Below are positions 1 to 9,583 of a DNA stretch of 64,000 nucleotides, one piece after another. A program made the position numbers and the translations under genes. The notes under the pieces were generated by a model that searched no databases, was not told the DNA's origin, and worked only from the letters and a program-made list of their open reading frames with translations. The DNA is taken from NCBI GenBank assembly GCA_038087015.1, contig JASBNA010000042.1, positions 186,001-250,000 of the forward strand. Reading direction: 5' to 3'. This stretch comes from Cerrena zonata. Taxonomy: Eukaryota; Basidiomycota; Agaricomycetes; Polyporales; Cerrenaceae. Within the stretch, counting starts at the first letter, position 1; the number at the start of each line of letters is the position of its first letter.

Positions 1-42
1 AGAGCCGTTTTATATCAACTTTTGACTGATTACGACATCAAG

Positions 43-291
43 GCAATGGCCTCAGTGTGGATAAGCTGTTTGCCGAAGGCTTGAGCAAGTGTCTGGAGGG
101 CTGCTACTGCTGTTGTGCTATTCTTGTTGTTGACCTGGTAGACCGTGCATCCGTTCACCTTTCGTTTACTTACTAGTAAGTATTGAATGTTGAAATGACG
201 GGATGTCAGGATGACAGGAGGTTGAAGAGATAAAAGATAAGGACAAGTTGCTGTCGCCTTTCCCTTAATTTGTTCACCCTAAAGGGTATTA
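43..291 (-). pseudogene. ORF fragment without start codon, unidentified
   Basis: On the minus strand a frame stays open for about 82 codons, from just after a TAG near 291 to a TAA near 43. It has no ATG before its last few codons. Its C-terminal half reads like real protein (...ALQTLAQAFGKQLIHTE...) and uses more GC-rich codons than neighbouring genes. It may be a decayed gene, a 3' exon, or the end of a gene broken by an indel such as those seen elsewhere in this window. I recognise no family, and a chance open frame is possible. Confidence 0.2.
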
Positions 292-519
292 TTTACGATA
301 AAGCGGACATTTTTACGAAGGAATCGAAAGTCAATTTTGTCAATGTCAACCTAGATCCATTTAATCGTATGGCTCTTTGGTGGTTATTTTTAAGGGGACT
401 TACAATAGATTACTAGAATCGGTAGTCAACGGATATCGTAAATAAGATACAAATGTATCTAACAGAAATCTAAAAAATGGATCGGTATTAGAAAAGTTAA
501 AAAGAAAAGAATACGGCGA

Positions 520-1905
520 TTATGAATCGATATCAGGAGCAGTATAATTGGTTGTAGTATAATCCCAGAAGAAGGTTACATCACCAGGGACATCATGGGA
601 GCCGCATTGTTCAAGGTAGTTTTTACCATTTAATCTTTGATTGACATAATCTTCAAAGCCAGATAAAGAACAAGAGAATCCTGGACCATCTTGACAATGT
701 TGCAAAGGATAAACGGCGTCATTAACTAAGAATCTCACATATGATTCGTTGCCGCAAGTGTATTTTTCAGTGTATAATCTAGCACCTTGGGGAACAATGG
801 AAGAATGAACATAAGGATTTGGGAACGGAATATGATCAGTTGGTAAATCTGAACTTGGTTCTAATAAACCTAAAGCACTGTGATATTTTTCAATATCAGT
901 ATCATGAGTGAAAGATAACCAAATTTTATTTGAAGCTTTATCATCTTTTAATAATTGTAAAGTTGCATTTAAAAACGGAGCACCAATAGTTGCAGTTAAG
1001 TTATTACCAGGACCATGTTCATAGAAATAAGTCAAATCTTGATTATAAGAGTATTTAACGTACTCTTCAGTAGTGAATAAATTACAAAATGGTGAAGTAC
1101 CATTAACGTTAATTTCAAATGCACACCAACTAAATAACTGATAAACATCATCACTAGTTAAATTCAAACCAGGGTTTTCTGATTGGAATCTTTTTAAGAT
1201 AGTTTTCAAATAAGTTTGGTCATATTCATCAACTTTATAATCAAAAGCACTTTGATTATAATCTTTACAACCAGCATAAGGAGTTAATGAATTGGCCCCT
1301 TGGGATCCATCTTCAGTAATTATATTATATTTAACTTTATCATCGGCATAATCATCACCCAAGAAACCTCTAGCAAAGTATTTCGAAGTAAGATGAACTC
1401 TTCCACTATTTGAGGTGAAAATTGGTAAGGTTTCATTGGAGTTGAAAAGTGACTCATATCTTGCTCTGAAATAAGCACCATGTCTTAAAGCATTGGTAGT
1501 ACCAGCATAAGTACCTTCACTGTTTTTTGGATCAGTTTCCTTTTCATAATATTCTTTGTTATGAACAAAATATTCATAATCATTTAAAAAGGATAAATCT
1601 CCCTTATATGTTTGGTTGTATGCTTGGAATTTAGCATAGATTTTTTCAAAGTTCTTACCCAACCCCTTCGATGGATATCTTTCTCCATGTCTCGAAATTA
1701 AATGGGCTTGATCTAACGTACATTGTTGAGGAATTTCACTACTGATCCCAAACCCGTTATGCTGAATATATGGTGCTGCACCTCCAAGATACTTGATAAC
1801 ATTATAATTATCAACCGATGCCTGTTCTGGAACTGCAACATCTTGATAAACACTTTGTCCAACTAATAATAACCCATTGTTGATAATCTTGGATATAGAA
1901 ACCAT
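520..1905 (-). CDS. Secreted histidine acid phosphatase (PHO5 family)
   Basis: A 461-residue protein of the histidine acid phosphatase branch, which removes phosphate from organic monoesters in the periplasm or cell wall. The N-terminus (about residues 1-20) is a weak signal peptide. The catalytic motif RHGERYP lies at residues 72-78 and the proton-donor HD pair at 334-335 (FTHDTD). Many N-x-S/T sequons and several cysteines fit a secreted, glycosylated, disulphide-bonded enzyme; the length matches yeast Pho5/Pho3 enzymes (about 460). Two CACGTG sites upstream suggest phosphate-starvation control by Pho4. Which paralogue of the PHO family it is cannot be told from sequence alone. Confidence 0.93.
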   Translation of the reverse strand: MVSISKIINNGLLLVGQSVYQDVAVPEQASVDNYNVIKYLGGAAPYIQHNGFGISSEIPQQCTLDQAHLISRHGERYPSKGLGKNFEKIYAKFQAYNQTYKGDLSFLNDYEYFVHNKEYYEKETDPKNSEGTYAGTTNALRHGAYFRARYESLFNSNETLPIFTSNSGRVHLTSKYFARGFLGDDYADDKVKYNIITEDGSQGANSLTPYAGCKDYNQSAFDYKVDEYDQTYLKTILKRFQSENPGLNLTSDDVYQLFSWCAFEINVNGTSPFCNLFTTEEYVKYSYNQDLTYFYEHGPGNNLTATIGAPFLNATLQLLKDDKASNKIWLSFTHDTDIEKYHSALGLLEPSSDLPTDHIPFPNPYVHSSIVPQGARLYTEKYTCGNESYVRFLVNDAVYPLQHCQDGPGFSCSLSGFEDYVNQRLNGKNYLEQCGSHDVPGDVTFFWDYTTTNYTAPDIDS

Positions 1906-2028
1906 CTTGTCTGTTGTTCATCCATATCTCATCTTCCAACTTGGAATAATGGCAGCTTTATATACTACCAGTCCATCTCATCTGGACTCGATATCCAATT
2001 GGGTTTTAATTAGTCTAATTTGGTAATG

Positions 2029-2034
2029 CACGTG
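2029..2034. promoter_or_regulatory. Pho4-type E-box (CACGTG)
   Basis: GCACGTGTA lies about 125 bp upstream of the acid phosphatase start. CACGTG is the core bound by Pho4 (and by Cbf1), so the site fits induction of the gene by phosphate starvation. Confidence 0.5.
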
Positions 2035-2262
2035 TAACTGGACTAAATTATTGTTTATTCCTCGTTCCCTTCTAGGAAGGCTTCCCTCTTCACTCAGTCT
2101 TCCACTCTCCCACCTCTAATCTCTACTCTAGTCCCTGCCATTTACTCACCACGTCCAATTGCACTGGAAGAACACTCCAATGGCTGCCATTTGCACCCAA
2201 AGACTAGTCAAGACTTTTCTTGTTTGACAGTTTTGACAGTTTTGACGTATTATTTGAATTCC

Positions 2263-2268
2263 CACGTG
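2263..2268. promoter_or_regulatory. Pho4-type E-box (GCACGTGGG on minus strand)
   Basis: CCCACGTGC lies about 360 bp upstream of the acid phosphatase start; its reverse, GCACGTGGG, is the high-affinity Pho4 site known from Saccharomyces PHO5. It is preceded by a short TTTTGACAG direct repeat (about 2219-2246). Confidence 0.55.
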
Positions 2269-2962
2269 CAGAGTAAATTCCGCGCAATGGATTTTTTTGT
2301 ATTTTTGCAACTTCGTAATATACGAATTTAATAATGAGTTCCACGTTTGATTGAGTTGAAGTAACAATATACTAGTGATTAGACGGAGTGAGCTGAAGTA
2401 GTAATAAGCTTACTCATTTGATCAAGCCCGTGGGGACAATGGTACATCGTGTGAGGAAGTGAAGCGTTAGGACACCTGTATGGTGAAGCCTTGGGAAATC
2501 TAGACAGCGAAGCCTTGGGAAAGAGTGTTAGTCTGTTGAATTGATATTGCTTGGCTCTGGGAGTGACATCAGCTGTTGAGATCTATTTTAGGGAAAGCTT
2601 TAGTGGTAAATATTTAGCGTATTATTTCTTTTCGCAGCCTAAGCAGAACTGACGTTAGGATGCAATAGTAGGTGAGGAAAATGTATTCAATGACTTTTCA
2701 GTTATCATTCTAATAGCATTCAGGATGATAATGGATTGAGTCACCAGCAGAACTTCTTTTTTTGAAAAGGTTTGTATGCACCTGAATCGTCATTAGAAAT
2801 AGTTCGCTCAAGAGAGAAGTCCTGCTCATCAGATTTGTCTCTTGGAAAACAACCCGTGGAAGGTATATTGCAATCTCTATAGAGATTGAAAGATATTGTA
2901 TTCACCATGCAAAAAAATACATTGTCAATTCTTCAGTTTCAGGGAAATATAGTACGATCAAG

Positions 2963-3222
2963 ATGGGCTGTAATGCTTTTCAAAAAAGCCCGAAGTGAAG
3001 CCTGATGAACAAGAAGATTTACTTGATTCTGCAAAGAAGTTATCGACCAAAGTGGTTCTGACATCGAACTTAAGGAGTGCCGGTCTCAAATTGTATGTTA
3101 AGCATAGATTCAAGTCTTTTGAGGAAGCTCTGAAGGACTTGGAACCAAAGGATCTGATTATTATGAAACATCATTGCTCAATAACAAGATATCAAAGTAA
3201 TTGGATTGAACTTGACAAGTAA
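2963..3222 (+). pseudogene. Possible small gene broken by a one-base indel, unidentified
   Basis: ATG at 2963 opens MGCNAFQK and soon hits a stop. One more A in the run at 2982-2987 would join it to the 75-codon frame at 2995-3222 (KKPEVKPDEQEDLLDSAKKL...), giving about 86 residues. The N-terminal MGC would suit N-myristoylation with palmitoylation, as in small membrane-tethered proteins. The same kind of one-base loss occurs in clear genes in this window, which is why I list it. I recognise no homologue, and both frames could be chance. Confidence 0.25.
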
Positions 3223-3877
3223 AAGGTTGCAAAAGTGATAGGTTTGTTAATATTATTTCTTCGAATCAAAAACCGAATGTAAAATTACAATCTTCTAGAG
3301 TGTTTCAGAGCACCAAGCATATTATCAGTAACAATACTACGACTAAGATACTCAGAAGATACTTTCATTCATGATTCAGCTTACCTGTATGCTGCTTCTT
3401 CCCTAGCGTAGTATATAATTGTCTCATTAGTATATAAATTAAGTATTTTTACTAATCTATACATGAATATGCTTTATCTTTGATATTCCTATTCCCAAAT
3501 ATAGTCCTAAAGAACCCAATTTGCTTGCATCTTGTTTAAACTCGTGTCTTCATCTATAGTATCGTTTTTATGATATCTTGTAAAAATACATTGGATATTA
3601 TGTTTATAATATTCATTCCCATTAGTTCGTTATCAAATTGTACATGTTTTCCCAAAAAATTTCATTATTTTTTTCAAAAATGCCATAATTTTGATAAAAA
3701 TTTACAGACCTACCCAGATTTGGTCGCAGACTACTGTTTATCCATTCCAAATCCAACTGTAAAGCAAGCTTCAAAAGCCAGAGGCAATAGAATTGATAAT
3801 AAGGCACTCAGTAGGCATAGAGGGTCCTTTACAATGCGAAATCTGAAAATGTTGAAAATTCATGGGTGCGTTGACTG
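3223..3877. other. Intergenic upstream of ARP8
   Basis: AT-rich with no recognisable gene. The 102-codon plus frame at 3570-3878 has low-complexity composition and no family resemblance, and I treat it as non-coding. Confidence 0.5.
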
Positions 3878-6502
3878 ATGAAAAAGAAGAAAAAAAAAAC
3901 AATCTTCAATATCTTCAATAGTTTCATTGAAACGTCGAACAAGATGGCTAATACTAATGGGAAGAATCCCAATCATCCAACGAATGAAGAACATGATGAT
4001 AAGCGTCAAAAACCGGGTTCTAGTCAACAGGGGAAGAAGCCAAGTGCCGAAGTCTTACAACGTCGTAAGGAAGGAAGAATGAAGGCGGCCATAACAATTG
4101 CAGAAAATTTGAAGAAAACGGGTATAGGAAGATTTGAAGATGAAAATAAGTTCAACCTTACAAGTGTGAGGACAATTCCATTAATCAATCAAAAGAATTA
4201 TTATACTGATTATTTGAAAAAGGATGAACAAGTATCGTTTGTTAGAAATTGGAGAACAGAAAGATTATTACAACAAAAAATTAAGAATATGAAGAAAAAT
4301 CCCACAACTAGTAACCAGATTAAGAAGGATGATGAAGTTAAAAATTTCGACGATTTTGATTTAAATGATATTGAAATCGAAATGAGTAAACAAAAGAATT
4401 CAAAGGAAGCTGAAGCAGCCGCTGCCGCTGCCGCCGCTGCAGCAGAAGAGGAAGAAGAAGAAGAGGAAGAAGAAGCTGAAAACGAGGAAGCCAATGAGGA
4501 GAAAGTCAAGATGGGATTTGATACGATTGTGATACATCCAGGATCATCTAATATTAGAATTGGACGAGCCACTGATTCGTATCCTAAAACCATACCTACT
4601 GTGATTGCGGTCCCTAATGCTATTGGTAAAAAGATTGATTCTAGTAAAATTAGTCCAGAAAGGTATGTTGATGACGAAGGGGAAATCCAGATAAATGAAA
4701 AATTTGATGAGGCTAAATCGATTGTCACTAAAGATTTTAAATCAAGAATGAGATATTATAAGAGAAGAATGTTACCTAATTCTCGAGAAACAGCTTCGAA
4801 TTTCAATAAGAAACAAGAGCCCGAGATTATACCGGATCATAATGATCCATATAAGAAAGATTGGATTGATATTAAGAGTATACCAGCAGATAAGAAATTT
4901 TTCGTTGGAGAAGAAGCGTTAAAATTACCCATCTGTGAAGATTATCAAGAATGGATATTGAGGTATCCTATTAAGAATGGGAATTTCAATCAATCAAGTG
5001 AAATTTATAAATCCAATCATGAGATCTTAGGAGATTTAGAAAATATAATAATTGAATCATTAAATGATTTTGAAGTGAAAAGGGGACAGTTAAATCAATT
5101 GAAAGCTATGTTAGTTATACCTGATTTATATGATAAAAAATATGTTGAAAAATGGGTTGAGTTATTGTTCAAATACGTTGGATTTGGCAGAGTTGGAATA
5201 ATTCAAGAATCAGTAGCGGCAACTTTTGGAGCAGGTGCCCTGACTGCATGTGTTGTTGATGTTGGATCACAAACGACATCTATTGCATGTGTTGATGAAG
5301 GAATGATTTTAAATAACCTGAGAATTAAATTAAACTATGGAGGAGACGATATAACCAAAACTTTTATAAAATTATTATTACAACAACTGTTCCCGTATAA
5401 AGAGATTAATTTAGAGAAAAAAGTTGACGATTGGGAATTGGCTACTAATTTAAAGCATAATTTCATTACGTTCCAAGATGCTGATATAGCGGTACAATTG
5501 TATAATTTCTATAAAAGAAGACCATTCAAAAACACTGAAAAATATGAATTCAAAGTTTATGATGAAGTTATGTTAGCTCCGTTAGGAGTGTTTTATCCCG
5601 AGTTGTATCAAATTCCACCATATTTCACTAATGATAAATTATTTAGTGAAAGTGTTGATCAATATACTAGTAAATCAAATAACCCATATTCCAGATCCCA
5701 AGAAATGTTGGGTAATCAAGAAAATTATTGTGATATGTTAGAAGAAGCATTATTAAAGAAGTTAGTGGAAGAGAAAACTAAAATTAAAAATACCAATCCC
5801 TATCAAAGACCCAAATTCACCAAATATAGTTTTGGCGACGAATCGGAAGAAGAAAAGAGATTTAAGCCAGATGAAATGCCCACCTTGACAACTTCATTAG
5901 AAAAAGCCATTATCGAATCAATCACCAATGCCGGACTTGCCAATGACTTGAGTAAAATCAAAAAATTATACGATAATATCTTAATTGTTGGTGGGGGGTT
6001 TGCTAAAATAAGCGGATACGATTTGATTTTAAATGATCGTATTAATATTTGGAGACCAAAGTTTTTATCAACTAGTGCCCTCGATGATATTATCGAATAC
6101 GTTACTAATGAACAAAACAAGCTTGATCAATTGAAAAAGGAATTGATTTTACAGGAAAAACATAAAAAGAAACAACATCTTATGGAAACTTCCAGCCAGC
6201 AACAGAACATTCCTTCCAACGTGGAAGATATCGAGCTTGACGAGGATGTTTTATTGCAAATCCAAAACCAAACCAATTTGGATATCGATTTGGATTATAT
6301 CGACTCCATCAGCGAACAGGGCCAATCTTTCTCCGTCAACGTCTTACCTCCTCCAAGAGAATTCGATCCGGAAATGCTAACCTGGAAAGGTGGAAGTGTT
6401 TACGGAAGATTGAAAGTTGTCAACGAAATGTGGATCACCTACAAGGACTGGGACTTGCTAGAAAGCAGATGTCTTTCCTATAAAAGTTTATTCAATTACT
6501 AA
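3878..6502 (+). CDS. ARP8: Actin-related protein Arp8 (INO80 chromatin remodeller)
   Basis: Nuclear actin-related protein of the INO80 complex, where it helps bind nucleosomes and linker DNA. A basic and polar N-terminal extension carries an Ala run followed by an acidic Glu run at about residues 179-202, before the actin fold opens with GFDTIVIHPGSSNIRIGRATDS. Later motifs include FGAGA-x-TACVVDVGSQTT, LNYGGDD and ILIVGGGFAKISG, typical of Arp8. The ORF gives 874 residues from 3878; the in-frame ATG at 3944 (MANTNGKNPN, 852 residues) is a more natural start than the Lys-rich leader. CTG codons 455 and 481 sit where other Arp8 proteins have Ser/Thr, supporting CTG=Ser decoding. Confidence 0.93.
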   Translation: MKKKKKKTIFNIFNSFIETSNKMANTNGKNPNHPTNEEHDDKRQKPGSSQQGKKPSAEVLQRRKEGRMKAAITIAENLKKTGIGRFEDENKFNLTSVRTIPLINQKNYYTDYLKKDEQVSFVRNWRTERLLQQKIKNMKKNPTTSNQIKKDDEVKNFDDFDLNDIEIEMSKQKNSKEAEAAAAAAAAAAEEEEEEEEEEAENEEANEEKVKMGFDTIVIHPGSSNIRIGRATDSYPKTIPTVIAVPNAIGKKIDSSKISPERYVDDEGEIQINEKFDEAKSIVTKDFKSRMRYYKRRMLPNSRETASNFNKKQEPEIIPDHNDPYKKDWIDIKSIPADKKFFVGEEALKLPICEDYQEWILRYPIKNGNFNQSSEIYKSNHEILGDLENIIIESLNDFEVKRGQLNQLKAMLVIPDLYDKKYVEKWVELLFKYVGFGRVGIIQESVAATFGAGALTACVVDVGSQTTSIACVDEGMILNNLRIKLNYGGDDITKTFIKLLLQQLFPYKEINLEKKVDDWELATNLKHNFITFQDADIAVQLYNFYKRRPFKNTEKYEFKVYDEVMLAPLGVFYPELYQIPPYFTNDKLFSESVDQYTSKSNNPYSRSQEMLGNQENYCDMLEEALLKKLVEEKTKIKNTNPYQRPKFTKYSFGDESEEEKRFKPDEMPTLTTSLEKAIIESITNAGLANDLSKIKKLYDNILIVGGGFAKISGYDLILNDRINIWRPKFLSTSALDDIIEYVTNEQNKLDQLKKELILQEKHKKKQHLMETSSQQQNIPSNVEDIELDEDVLLQIQNQTNLDIDLDYIDSISEQGQSFSVNVLPPPREFDPEMLTWKGGSVYGRLKVVNEMWITYKDWDLLESRCLSYKSLFNY

Positions 6503-7232
6503 CCTATTTATACATACATATCCTATTCTGAATCAGTGTAGAACCGTTGAAATCCGGGGTATTGCTTAACCCCAGGCCTGGACGTTATACCTCTAATTTT
6601 CCTGCTTATGTCAGCGACGGGCCACTGGAGCGTTCCGGTCCTCCCCGAGCCAGAGCTCCCGGTGCGAATCGGAGTTCGGGAACCCCTGGGGCACCAGGCA
6701 GCAAGCCCGTACACCATTTCCACCCAATATGAGCCAAAAAAGTGAACAGCAAAAAAACACCCATACCTCCGTCCGTCCCCCAAGTGAATATTCATCTTCT
6801 GGAGAGCATCCGTTGGTCCTCTCCCGTTGAATCAATCGGGGTTTAACCTCGATCCATTACACTACATATCATTGGACAACCAGGGGCCAACCCACCGGTG
6901 GTCCAACTCAGCAGATCACCCTGATCAAGCACTAGCATCCCATCCAGCGGATACTAAACGCCCGATAAATCGCGATTTTCTCCATACAATTCACTAGCTG
7001 TCCATACAAAAAAAACCCATACAAAAAAAACCCATACAAAAAAGCACTAATAAAAAAAAAAAAACCGCTAACAAAACAAAAAAAAAAAAGTACGGTGAAA
7101 TATCAAAAGTACCCCCGAACGAAAAAACAAAACCGAAAAAATTTATTGAACAACTTTCTTCTTCTTCTTTTTCAGATTGTATATCACTTATTTGATTTCA
7201 ATTACCATATATTCAATAATTCCCAGCTAAAG
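6503..7232. other. Intergenic ARP8-LSC1 with GC-rich structured island
   Basis: About 6545-6965 is much more GC-rich than its surroundings and full of short inverted repeats (for example GGGGT...ACCCC at 6556-6573 and ATCG...CGAT around 6836-6854). Beyond it lies an A-rich stretch with three 15-bp repeats of CCATACAAAAAAAAC at 7002, 7017 and 7032, which is probably LSC1 promoter. No protein gene is supported. Confidence 0.55.
6545..6965 (-). ncRNA. Candidate structured non-coding RNA locus, unidentified
   Basis: A GC-rich block with many possible stems. On the minus strand TAGTGTAATGG (about 6861-6871) matches the Pol III A box TRGYNNAANNG exactly, and GGTTAAACCCC is one mismatch from the B box, although the two lie too close together for a normal tRNA. 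T runs at 6734-6758 on that strand could end a Pol III transcript. I could not fit it to tRNA, 5S, SRP, RNase P, MRP, U1-U6 or U3. Strand and limits are uncertain. Confidence 0.3.
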
Positions 7233-8208
7233 ATGTTGAACAGACAATTTATTCGTGGATTTGCTTCCTCCAAGCCAGCTAGAAACTATGCTTCTACCAT
7301 TAAGAATTTAAAGGTTAATGCTGATACCAAGGTTATCTACCAAGGTTTCACTGGTAGACAAGCCACTTTCCATGCCGAACAAGCCATTGCTTATGGTACC
7401 AAGGTTGTTGGTGGTACCAATCCAAAAAAGGCTGGTACTACTCACTTGGATCAACCAGTTTTTGCTAATGTTAGTGATGCCATTAAGCAAACTGGAGCTA
7501 ATGCCACTGGTATTTTTGTTCCTCCATCAATTGCTGCCGCAGCCATTGAAGAAGCCATTGAAGCCGAAATCGAATTGGCTGTTGCCATTACTGAAGGTAT
7601 TCCTCAACACGATATGGTTAGAATTGCTCAAATGTTGAAAACTCAATCCAAAGACCAGATTAGTTGGTCCAAATTGTCCAGGTTTAATTGCTCCTGAACA
7701 ATGTAAGATTGGTATTATGCCATCCCACATTCATAAAAAAGGTAAAGTTGGTGTTATTTCCAGATCAGGTACTTTAACTTATGAAGCCGTTGCTCAAACC
7801 ACTCAAGTTGGTTTAGGTCAATCTTTAGTTATTGGTATGGGTGGTGATCCTTTCCCAGGTACCAACTTCATTGATGCATTAACTTTATTCTTAAACGATA
7901 AAGAAACTGAAGGTATTATTTTAATTGGTGAAATTGGTGGTACCGCCGAAGAAGAAGCTTCTGAATTCTTAAAACAACACAACTTAACCAGACCTGAAGG
8001 TGCCAAACCAGTTGTTTCCTTCATCGCTGGTGTTTCTGCTCCTCCAGGTAGAAGAATGGGTCATGCTGGTGCCATTGTTGCTGGTGGTAAAGGTGATGCC
8101 AACTCTAAAATCGCTGCTTTAGAATCTGCCGGTGTCGTTGTCGAAAAATCCCCAGCTAGATTGGGTAACTCCTTGTTATCTGAATTCAAAAACAAAGGTT
8201 TATTGTAA
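7233..8208 (+). CDS. LSC1: Succinyl-CoA ligase alpha subunit, mitochondrial (one-base frameshift)
   Basis: Alpha subunit of the TCA-cycle enzyme that converts succinyl-CoA to succinate with formation of ATP or GTP, in the mitochondrial matrix. It starts at [21 protein letters not shown], a typical presequence; an upstream non-ATG extension of the frame is not needed. The CoA-binding fold ([21 protein letters not shown]) and the later [13 protein letters not shown] and [13 protein letters not shown] motifs (containing the phospho-His) are clear. The frame breaks at 7650-7653: one extra base in CCAAAGACC shifts the reading, and the conserved [20 protein letters not shown] continues in the next frame. 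Corrected length is about 325 residues, normal for the family. A sequencing insertion is the likeliest cause. Confidence 0.92.
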
Positions 8209-8300
8209 TCTGTTTGAAAAGTATATATCTATATATTAGATTTGATATTATTTGTATAATTCAAACTGTAAGCCGGGTGCACGGGTGTAGACGTTTATAT

Positions 8301-8312
8301 ATGTACGGGTGC
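8301..8312 (-). promoter_or_regulatory. Rap1-like element
   Basis: ATGTACGGGTGC is the reverse of GCACCCGTACAT, close to the Rap1 consensus ACACCCRTACAT, and lies about 105 bp before FYV4. A related GTGCACGGGTGTAGACG lies just upstream (8276-8292). Confidence 0.4.
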
Positions 8313-8416
8313 ACAGAGAGTTTCCAAAAAGTTTGCGTGCCCGGCACAGTTATATATATACAGATTTTTTTCATCGTTTTCCATTAAATTTTCACTTTAA
8401 CTTAGTTATCAGCAAG

Positions 8417-8875
8417 ATGTTAAGGATCACCAGGTTCATACCCAGAATAACGCCCAGCCTAGGCCAACGTGGCTTCCATATCACCAGCACGCTCAACAGA
8501 ACCAACCATTCTACTAGAACCAAAGAAAATGTGCATGATTTAGAAACATTTTTCAAATTGATCGGACGTAATACTATCGAGCATTTAGATAGCTTTGAAG
8601 GAGATTTAAATAAGTTTTTATCAACTGACACTAAAGAATTGAAGAATAAAGGTATCGATGTATCCACAAGAAGATATATGTTAAGATGGAAACATAAATT
8701 TGTTAATGATTTAGAACCATTGAGAGAACATAAACGAGGTAAAAAGAGACACGGAGGTGAAAGAAATGCCAAAGCCGTTAAGGCCAAGAAGGCTTCATTA
8801 AAGAGAATGGAAGAAAGAGAAGCTTTTGAAAAGGGTGAATTAGAAGCTGAAGATAGAGGTGAAAGAGAATTTTAG
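8417..8875 (+). CDS. FYV4: Mitochondrial small-subunit ribosomal protein mS41 (Fyv4)
   Basis: A 152-residue protein with an Arg-rich mitochondrial presequence ([21 protein letters not shown]) and the signature IGR motif ([11 protein letters not shown], residues about 48-57) of the mS41 domain found in the small subunit of the fungal mitoribosome. The C-terminus is highly basic and helical ([19 protein letters not shown]). I chose the ATG at 8417, which begins the targeting sequence; a longer upstream frame adds nothing conserved. The length fits the family (about 130-150). Confidence 0.85.
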   Translation: MLRITRFIPRITPSLGQRGFHITSTLNRTNHSTRTKENVHDLETFFKLIGRNTIEHLDSFEGDLNKFLSTDTKELKNKGIDVSTRRYMLRWKHKFVNDLEPLREHKRGKKRHGGERNAKAVKAKKASLKRMEEREAFEKGELEAEDRGEREF

Positions 8876-8965
8876 CATTGTAAATAGTCGTGTAAAAAAT
8901 CAATAAATAAATTTGTATTTAAAAATCAATCAAAAAGATTCCCAATTGTAGAATTGAAAAACTAC

Positions 8966-9583
8966 ATGCTGTTTATAATGAAATTGACCATCTTATCAAT
9001 TATAGTTGCCACTTGTTTTGTTTTCAAGTTGGCGGTGGCCGGATTACCAGAAAACCCACCAATTACTAATAAAGTTTACTTTGATATTGTGGAAGATGAA
9101 CAACCAATTGGTAGAATTGTTATTGGGTTATTTGGAACGGTTGTTCCTAAGACGGTTGAGAATTTCAGACAATTAGCTGTTTCTGAAGATGCTGATTTTG
9201 GATACACTGGATCAATTTTCCACCGTATTATTCCTAAATTCATGTTACAAGGGGGAGATTTTGAAACTGGTCAAGGATACGGGGGGAAGTCAATTTACGG
9301 AGGCAAATTTGATGATGAAAATTTTGAATTAAAACATGATAGACCATACAGGTTATCCATGGCCAATGCCGGTAAGAATACCAACGGGTCGCAATTTTTC
9401 ATTACTACAGTTGTTACCTCCTGGTTAAACAATGCCCATGTTGTATTTGGAGAAGTTATTGAAGGATTTGAAGTTGTTGATTATATGGAAAAAGTTAAAA
9501 CTCAAAGAGGAGATAGACCAGTGAAGGAATTGAAAATCAAACAAAGTGGAGAATTGAAGGAGTCAATTAAAGACGAACTTTAG
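8966..9583 (+). CDS. CPR5: ER/secretory cyclophilin with C-terminal KDEL
   Basis: Peptidyl-prolyl cis-trans isomerase of the cyclophilin family, acting in protein folding in the secretory pathway. It has an N-terminal signal peptide ([22 protein letters not shown], starting at the second ATG, 8978, or at 8966), a full cyclophilin domain with the catalytic [15 protein letters not shown] and the substrate-pocket [11 protein letters not shown], and [12 protein letters not shown]. The protein ends in SIKDEL, an ER-retrieval signal; Saccharomyces Cpr5 ends in HDEL. The stop codon overlaps that of MED6 on the opposite strand (CTTTAGAG), so the two genes converge with no spacer. Confidence 0.9.
   Translation: MLFIMKLTILSIIVATCFVFKLAVAGLPENPPITNKVYFDIVEDEQPIGRIVIGLFGTVVPKTVENFRQLAVSEDADFGYTGSIFHRIIPKFMLQGGDFETGQGYGGKSIYGGKFDDENFELKHDRPYRLSMANAGKNTNGSQFFITTVVTSWLNNAHVVFGEVIEGFEVVDYMEKVKTQRGDRPVKELKIKQSGELKESIKDEL

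Larger units (their letters stand above)
1906..2962. other. Intergenic, acid phosphatase promoter side
   Basis: No convincing gene. It holds the two CACGTG sites and a short direct repeat of GAAGCCTTGGGAAA near 2480-2525. A 73-codon minus frame at 2146-2367 looks like chance. Confidence 0.5.

Noticed and set aside
4210..4728. 172-codon minus frame inside ARP8
   Set aside because: It is antisense to the Ala/Glu repeat of ARP8 (Ser/Ala runs) and lacks any family resemblance.
6523..6835. Three overlapping frames of 60-90 codons in the GC-rich island
   Set aside because: Open on both strands because of GC content; no protein pattern. A structured RNA is the better reading.
6820..6890. tRNA on the minus strand
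   Set aside because: The A box fits but the B box is only about five bases away and no cloverleaf forms.
7095..7232. Upstream extension of LSC1
   Set aside because: Starts with GTG and encodes Lys/Asn/Phe leader; the presequence begins at ATG 7233.
7650..7653. Programmed frameshift in LSC1
   Set aside because: No slippery heptamer, and orthologues are read in one frame; other genes here show the same one-base faults.
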